Assembly (NCBI GenBank): GCA_016215305.1
Contig: JACRKI010000054.1
Coordinates: 1-9,022 of the forward strand
Length of the DNA stretch: 9,022 nt
From: Candidatus Woesearchaeota archaeon
GTDB lineage: Archaea > Nanobdellota > Nanobdellia > Woesearchaeales > DSVV01
Direction of reading: 5' to 3'
The position numbers and the translations under genes were made by a program. Shown piece by piece: positions 5,066 to 9,022 of this stretch. The number at the start of each line of letters is the position of its first letter. Within the stretch, counting starts at the first letter, position 1. Below the pieces are notes generated by a model that was given only the letters and a program-made list of their open reading frames with translations, made no database searches and was not told the DNA's origin.

Positions 5066-6403
5066 TCAACGCACAACTATCGTCTGCTCTCTGCTTGGCC
5101 CAACAGAGATGATTCCAATAGAAGCTCCTATTTCTTTTTCAATTCTGCGAACATAACTTTGCGCAGCAGCTGGTAATGCTGCAAAAGACCGGCAATCTGC
5201 TGTTGAGCATTTCCACCCGGGAACAGGGTCATAAATGGGATTTGCGCGGCTAAGGAGCGCTGCATTACTTGGAAAATCCACAATCTTCTTTCCATCAATC
5301 TCATACCCAACGCATATATTGATTTCATCAAAATCATCAAGCACATCAAGTTTGGTCAGGACAACAGAAGTCATGCCGTTAATCATCTGGGAATATCTGC
5401 CAAGAACAGCGTCAAACCAGCCGCACCGTCTTGGTCTGCCAGTTGTTGCGCCATATTCATGGCCAATCGCGCGCAATCGCTCGCCTGTAGAATCTTTCAG
5501 TTCAGAAGGAAATGGTCCTTCGCCAACGCGAGTGGTGTATGCTTTCATAATGCCATACACCGCAGTAATTTGAGTTGGAGGAATGCCTGAACCTGTGCAT
5601 GCGCCAGCAGAACCGCAATTGGAAGAAGTGACAAAAGGGTAAGTTCCATGATCCACATCTAAAAACGTTCCTTGCGCGCCTTCAAGCACTATTTTCTGGC
5701 CTGAAGCAATTGCGCTATTGAGAAGATGAGGAGTGCTGCAAATATAGGACTGCAGGGAATGCATAATTGCTGTGTATTCTGCATATATTTGCGCTTTGTT
5801 GAGCCACTGCTCTAAAGAAAAGAATCTGCCGAGATGTTCTCCGCTGACAACGAGCTGTTCAAGTGATTCCTGAACTTCATAGACAGATTGGCAATGCTGC
5901 TGAAGAAGGTGTACTGCAGCAGTGTATTGCTGCTCAAATTTCTCTGTAAAAACAGAAGGAGTCGCAAAGTCACAAAATCGAATTCCCTGACGGGAAATTT
6001 TGTCAGTATACGCAGGTCCAATCCCCCTTCCAGTCGTGCCTAACCTTCCTTTATAGCGCATACCGTCAATAAGTCTGTGCCACGGAAAGATGATGTGCGC
6101 CTGATCGCTGATAAATAATCTGCCAGAAAAATCAGTGCCAATTTGAGAAAGAAAATCCATTTCTTCTTTGAGGGAAAGCAAGTCAACGACAACGCCATTG
6201 CCAATAACATTTTTGGTGTGCGGATACAGAATGCCGGAAGGAATCAAATGAAGTACAATTTCTTTTCCGTTGACTTTCAAAGTGTGTCCTGCGTTTGCGC
6301 CGCCTTGATAGCGGACAATATAGTCTGCGTCTTTTGCGAGAACGTCAACTATTTTGCCTTTGCCTTCATCCCCAAATTGCGCGCCGACAATAACAGAAGC
6401 CAT
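5066..6403 (-). CDS. purA: Adenylosuccinate synthetase
   Basis: Joins IMP and aspartate using GTP to form adenylosuccinate, the first committed step from IMP to AMP, in the cytoplasm. The sequence carries the full set of signatures: the P-loop-like GAQFGDEGKGKIVD (7-20) with the catalytic Asp12; QGGANAGHT with the catalytic His40; GTTGRGIGPAYTDK (122-135) for IMP binding; KAYTTRVGEGPFPSEL (287-302); GATTGRPRRCGW (318-329) for aspartate and IMP; TKLDVLD (350-356) for guanine; and a C-terminal SVGPSREQTI. At 445 residues it is slightly longer than the usual 425-435. The ATG at 6403 has a TATA box at the leaderless distance. The next step, adenylosuccinate lyase, is not in the window. It is convergent with the zinc-ribbon gene and stands alone as a transcription unit. 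Confidence 0.96.
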   Translation of the reverse strand: MASVIVGAQFGDEGKGKIVDVLAKDADYIVRYQGGANAGHTLKVNGKEIVLHLIPSGILYPHTKNVIGNGVVVDLLSLKEEMDFLSQIGTDFSGRLFISDQAHIIFPWHRLIDGMRYKGRLGTTGRGIGPAYTDKISRQGIRFCDFATPSVFTEKFEQQYTAAVHLLQQHCQSVYEVQESLEQLVVSGEHLGRFFSLEQWLNKAQIYAEYTAIMHSLQSYICSTPHLLNSAIASGQKIVLEGAQGTFLDVDHGTYPFVTSSNCGSAGACTGSGIPPTQITAVYGIMKAYTTRVGEGPFPSELKDSTGERLRAIGHEYGATTGRPRRCGWFDAVLGRYSQMINGMTSVVLTKLDVLDDFDEINICVGYEIDGKKIVDFPSNAALLSRANPIYDPVPGWKCSTADCRSFAALPAAAQSYVRRIEKEIGASIGIISVGPSREQTIVVR

Positions 6404-6434
6404 GTATTTTGAGAATAAACTGCGCTTTATATTG
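6404..6434 (-). promoter_or_regulatory. Leaderless promoter of purA
   Basis: The minus strand reads AATATAAA (6433-6426) followed by 22 nt and then the ATG at 6403, so transcription should begin at or next to the start codon. No Shine-Dalgarno site is present. A purine-rich AACAAAC upstream could serve as BRE. Confidence 0.65.
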
Positions 6435-6511
6435 TTTGTTGAAATTTGAAGATGTAGCGTTTTTTGTCATCCAATTAAATAGATATTGATCATAAAATTA
6501 AATATCAATTT

Positions 6512-6530
6512 GTGATCCTGAACGGATCAC
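6512..6530. repeat. Hairpin A of a four-hairpin array
   Basis: GTGATCC (6512-6518) and GGATCAC (6524-6530) pair perfectly around the 5-base loop TGAAC. It directly abuts the next hairpin. It lacks the GA-bracketed loop of its neighbours. Confidence 0.75.
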
Positions 6531-6574
6531 GAACACTCCTGTGCCTCGCATAAGGTCTCGGCACAGGAGTGTTC
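6531..6574. repeat. Hairpin B of the array, 15-bp perfect stem
   Basis: GAACACTCCTGTGCC (6531-6545) and GGCACAGGAGTGTTC (6560-6574) are perfect complements around a 14-base loop. Read on the minus strand the loop starts with GA and ends with GA, the same bracket that hairpins C and D show on the plus strand. Confidence 0.9.
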
Positions 6575-6582
6575 ATAAAACG

Positions 6583-6609
6583 ATGCTCCGAGCGTTAAGC
6601 GAGGAGCAT
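6583..6609. repeat. Hairpin C of the array
   Basis: ATGCTCC (6583-6589) and GGAGCAT (6603-6609) pair around GAGCGTTAAGCGA. The loop starts and ends with GA, and GC can pair with GC inside it, leaving GTTAA at the tip. The layout mirrors the tips of the palindromic elements at 349-421 and 4819-4894. Confidence 0.75.
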
Positions 6610-6631
6610 GAATAAAGAACAAGAAGGGAAG

Positions 6632-6674
6632 CAAATACGCTGATGCGATTTTTTTAGGAGCATCAGCGTATTTG
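6632..6674. repeat. Hairpin D of the array, 15-bp perfect stem
   Basis: CAAATACGCTGATGC (6632-6646) and GCATCAGCGTATTTG (6660-6674) are perfect complements. The 13-base loop again starts and ends with GA and contains a run of seven T. In transcripts read leftward this is the first hairpin after the surface operon, so it may shape that operon's 3' end. Confidence 0.9.
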
Positions 6675-6732
6675 TCACTTTATTTTTTTAATAAGAAACT
6701 AAAATTATATTCTTAATCTTAAAAGAATTCAG

Positions 6733-6744
6733 AAAAAATAATTT
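6733..6744 (-). terminator. T-tract after the surface operon
   Basis: On the minus strand a run of six T (6738-6733) begins a few bases after the TGA at 6747-6745. T-tracts suffice for archaeal termination. The hairpin array lies 58 bp further on. Confidence 0.4.
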
Positions 6745-7101
6745 TCAACCATTCAAAAACGAAGTAACATCTGCGTCAGAAGAAGGAGTACTTGTTTTCT
6801 TAGTCGTTGAAGACGTACTAGAAGTTGATTTTGAAGTGCTGGAAGTTGTCTTGGCTGTCGTATTCGTCTTTGTCGCATTCTTTGTCGCATTCGTTGTTCC
6901 ATTCGAAACACTGACAGTAACCGCGGTTTGCTCCACAACAGCTTTTTCCTGACTCAATGCGCTTTGCTGCTTTTGATCAAGAGAATCCACTCCTGCGTCT
7001 GTTTCATCTGTTGCGCGTAAATTCATAAGTGCAGAAAACAGTGCAATAATAATGATGACAAAAACAAGCGCCAATAATCCATTGATAAGTAATTTTCTCA
7101 T
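6745..7101 (-). CDS. Membrane-anchored Ser/Thr-rich surface protein, unknown function
   Basis: I do not recognise a family. The 118 residues start with MRKLLINGLLALVFVIIIIALFSALM, a single N-terminal membrane segment without a clear cleavage site, so the rest probably faces outside on a membrane anchor. Residues about 62-110 are almost entirely Thr, Ser, Lys and Asn, like a glycosylated stalk. Four N-glycosylation sequons crowd into 16 residues (N67-G-T, N71-A-T, N75-A-T, N80-T-T). The C-terminus, DADVTSFLNG, is non-repetitive. An in-frame TGA three codons upstream fixes the ATG at 7101. It follows the lipoprotein gene by 30 bp and is the last gene of the operon. The low-complexity stretch makes distant homology hard to judge. 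Confidence 0.7.
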   Translation of the reverse strand: MRKLLINGLLALVFVIIIIALFSALMNLRATDETDAGVDSLDQKQQSALSQEKAVVEQTAVTVSVSNGTTNATKNATKTNTTAKTTSSTSKSTSSTSSTTKKTSTPSSDADVTSFLNG

Positions 7102-7131
7102 ACACGTTCACACTATAATTCACATTATGTT

Positions 7132-7326
7132 CTACCAAGTCATTTGATCAAGGTCAGAGGTAATATTGTCTACAAGAACCGGATCATACGATTCAGTCGT
7201 CGCATTTGCGGAAGCAGTGCCTGAAGATGGTTCAGAAGATAATTCATCAACCGCTTGTTTGTTTGCGCAGCCAAAAAGGGTGAGCAGTACCGCGAAAAGA
7301 AGGAAAAGCACAAGTAATTTTTTCAT
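7132..7326 (-). CDS. Small lipoprotein, unknown function
   Basis: The 64 residues begin MKKLLVLFLLFAVLLTLFGCANKQ: a lipoprotein signal peptide whose lipobox LFGC puts the lipidated cysteine at residue 20. The mature part is about 45 residues, acidic, with two N-glycosylation sequons (NAT, NIT) and no recognisable domain. A GTG at 7335 is in frame, but the Shine-Dalgarno site AGGTGA (7337-7332) sits five bases before the ATG at 7326 and covers that GTG, so the ATG is chosen. The Shine-Dalgarno site also overlaps the TAG stop of the upstream gene (7338-7336), which ties the two translations together. It is the middle gene of the surface operon. Confidence 0.75.
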   Translation of the reverse strand: MKKLLVLFLLFAVLLTLFGCANKQAVDELSSEPSSGTASANATTESYDPVLVDNITSDLDQMTW

Positions 7327-7335
7327 AATTCTCAC

Positions 7336-8997
7336 CTACAACGAATCAATCTCATTTTGAATGTCATCAATCTGATTTTGCGTGTCATCAATATAATTGC
7401 TGACTTCATCTTCCAGATCAGTTAAATCTCTGTCAGCAGTATCAAGTTTTCCATCATCAATAAGTTTGTTAATGTCAGCAATCGTCTGGTCATAATCATC
7501 ATGCTGTGATCGCGCGTCAGAGAGAAGCGCGTCAATCTCATGATCTATTGTTCTATAATCACTGCTGCTTGTGCTTTCGCCTGACGCGGAAAGCGCGTTG
7601 TACAATGCAGTGATATCATCTTCAAGGGTATTCATGTCATCATCAACAGCAGTCATGCGTGTTTGAAGATCTGTTTCAGTGGAAGAAATCTGCACTTGCG
7701 CTTCATCCTTTGCGTCGAGATAACAATCTGCTTCATCAGAAGAAGTGGAAGCGCTGTCAAGACAGGATTCGATGTCGTCCGCAGTTCCTGAGCTGATGCC
7801 ATATTCATCATAGCAGTTCTGACGTTGTGTCGCGTACCCTGCTTTTTCCATGCAGGAAACAAATGCGTTGTAATCAGCGTTCACTGCAGATGCTGACGCG
7901 CTGAGCTTGTAATAGTCTACGTTCAAACCTAGACCAGCAGTTTGCTCTGCGTTAAGGAATTTAGAGAATGCTCCTTTTCCAGCGCTGTTTTTGACAAGAT
8001 TTTCTCCATCAGTCATGTACTGTTCTGCTTTTGCGAGAACATCTTCTGCTTTGGAAGTATCATATCCATCATTCTGTTTCTTATGAATATAATCCTTAAG
8101 AGAACTAATTGCATCATCCGCATTATTATAATATTCTGAAAGGGAATATTCTTCAAGCAGACTCGAAAGGCTTTTTTGTGTTGTGGTTTTTGTCGTCTCT
8201 GTTGTTTTATCTGTCGTATTCGTTTTATTTGTTTCTGCTGTTGTCTTTGTGGTAACAGTTACTTCACTGCAAAGCGAGCCTCCTGCTGCAGTGAGTGCAT
8301 CGAGTGCAGTAGTCAAAGAAGCTTGTGAATTTTTGAGTGACTCTTGCGCGCTTTGCACAGATTCAAGCACTGTCGCGGCGTGCGCTTTGTGGGAAAACGA
8401 GCTGTCCGCTTCTTTGATTTGTTTTTCTGCTTCTGTGATTTGCGCTGCGAATTCTTTATAGGACGCGTCAAGATCAGAATTTTTTGAGGAAAGTTCTCCA
8501 ATGCCGCAATCAAGTTTCGCGTCAATAAGTTTTCCTTTTTCCACAAGGGCGTCAACTTCATCCTTAAGATCTTCAACTGGTTTTTGTTTGACAGTATCAC
8601 CAACAGAAGTCCAGGAAGTTTTGATTGAAGAAATAATCGCTTTAAAATCTTCTTTGGATTTCACATATTGAAGATTATCGCGCGCCTTTTCGAGAGATGC
8701 TTGTGCAGTCGCTGTCGCGGCGGTGTCATCTGCGTAACTGATGTACGAAAGCATGAGATTGATGCTTGCTTTTGCGTAGGAAACAGCGTTGTCGAGAGTT
8801 TCATAGTCAAGGTCTGAGCAATCAGCGTCTACTTTTTGACAATCAGAAAGATCTGTTTTTGATTTCTCAAAGTCTTTTTTTGCGTTATTATAATGCGCGA
8901 GCAAAGAAGAGAGTGAATCTGCTGCCGCGAAAGGAAGCGCAATAAGCAGTAAGATGAGCGTCAGGAAAAATATTGATTTCATGATTTTACTTTTCAT
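7336..8997 (-). CDS. Secreted helical/coiled-coil protein with cysteine pairs, unknown function
   Basis: I do not recognise a family. The 553 residues start with a signal peptide (MKSKIMKSIFFLTLILLLIALPFAAADS, cleavage probably after AAA near residue 26). No later membrane segment is seen, so it is exported or held by partners. Residues about 30-240 are long charged helices. A Thr-rich linker with NKT and NTT sequons spans about 246-278. A second helical part follows, ending in a run of acidic heptad-like helices (about 450-553, for example DIDD, QNQIDDIQNEIDSL). There are eight cysteines; four form two CX12CY units (382/395 and 412/425), and an early pair is DCQKVDADC. Even number and pairing suggest disulfides outside the cell. 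ATG 8997 is preferred over ATG 8982 because the partial TATA box fits the leaderless distance. First gene of the three-gene surface operon. Confidence 0.75.
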   Translation of the reverse strand: MKSKIMKSIFFLTLILLLIALPFAAADSLSSLLAHYNNAKKDFEKSKTDLSDCQKVDADCSDLDYETLDNAVSYAKASINLMLSYISYADDTAATATAQASLEKARDNLQYVKSKEDFKAIISSIKTSWTSVGDTVKQKPVEDLKDEVDALVEKGKLIDAKLDCGIGELSSKNSDLDASYKEFAAQITEAEKQIKEADSSFSHKAHAATVLESVQSAQESLKNSQASLTTALDALTAAGGSLCSEVTVTTKTTAETNKTNTTDKTTETTKTTTQKSLSSLLEEYSLSEYYNNADDAISSLKDYIHKKQNDGYDTSKAEDVLAKAEQYMTDGENLVKNSAGKGAFSKFLNAEQTAGLGLNVDYYKLSASASAVNADYNAFVSCMEKAGYATQRQNCYDEYGISSGTADDIESCLDSASTSSDEADCYLDAKDEAQVQISSTETDLQTRMTAVDDDMNTLEDDITALYNALSASGESTSSSDYRTIDHEIDALLSDARSQHDDYDQTIADINKLIDDGKLDTADRDLTDLEDEVSNYIDDTQNQIDDIQNEIDSL

Positions 8998-9022
8998 GAA
9001 TGAAGTAAAGCCCTACTGATAT
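8998..9022 (-). promoter_or_regulatory. Probable leaderless promoter of the surface operon (cut by window end)
   Basis: On the minus strand the last bases of the window read ATA (9022-9020), followed by exactly 22 nt to the ATG at 8997. Three leaderless promoters in this window have an 8-mer TATA box ending 22 nt before the ATG, two of them ending in ATA. The rest of the box would lie at 9027-9023, outside the window. Confidence 0.35.

Noticed and set aside
6512..6674. CRISPR array
   Set aside because: The hairpins differ in sequence; there is no repeated unit with regular spacers and no cas gene.
7132..7335. GTG at 7335 as start of the lipoprotein
   Set aside because: This GTG lies within the AGGTGA Shine-Dalgarno site that serves the ATG at 7326.

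Overview
The window looks like a piece of an archaeal chromosome, most likely from a small-genome DPANN lineage of the Woesearchaeota/Pacearchaeota type. That lineage is inferred from gene content and style, not from a marker gene. The archaeal signs are an AMP phosphorylase, a TrmB-family regulator, BRE/TATA promoters with many predicted leaderless mRNAs, GGTGAT-type Shine-Dalgarno sites inside operons, and exported proteins with N-glycosylation sequons.

Layout, left to right. (1) 1-302: a decayed toxin-antitoxin pair, with an antitoxin tail and a RelE-type toxin interrupted by in-frame TAA codons. (2) 349-421: a palindromic element at the 3' end of the next operon. (3) 419-3027, minus strand: a two-gene operon of an AI-2E/PerM-type membrane protein and AMP phosphorylase, joined by an ATGA overlap. 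The membrane protein appears to start at an ATT codon behind a strong Shine-Dalgarno site. (4) 3045-3155: divergent promoters. (5) 3205-3990, plus strand: a TrmB-like regulator with a PLD-like C-terminal domain. (6) 3991-4352: a gene-free stretch with a T-rich terminator and several inverted repeats. (7) 4353-4799: an intact-looking RelB/RelE-type pair whose toxin also seems to start with ATT, directly after the antitoxin TGA. (8) 4819-4894: a second copy of the palindromic element. (9) 4934-5050: a 38-residue zinc ribbon. (10) 5066-6403, minus strand: adenylosuccinate synthetase (purA). (11) 6404-6744: the purA promoter, then four consecutive hairpins. (12) 6745-8997, minus strand: three exported proteins (secreted helical protein, small lipoprotein, membrane-anchored Ser/Thr-rich protein) that look like one cell-surface operon.

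Functionally, purA makes the precursor of AMP and AMP phosphorylase breaks AMP down to adenine and ribose-1,5-bisphosphate, so both touch the AMP pool although they lie in separate transcription units. The TrmB-like protein is divergent from the AI-2E/AMP phosphorylase operon and could control it. The surface operon has no recognised function; its shared Thr-rich linkers and glycosylation sequons suggest an envelope assembly.

The least expected signals are: two ATT starts with matching Shine-Dalgarno evidence; a family of palindromes whose loops or internal loops are bracketed by GA on both sides, with compensatory stem changes between copies; and a fixed 22-nt gap between TATA box and ATG in three leaderless promoters.
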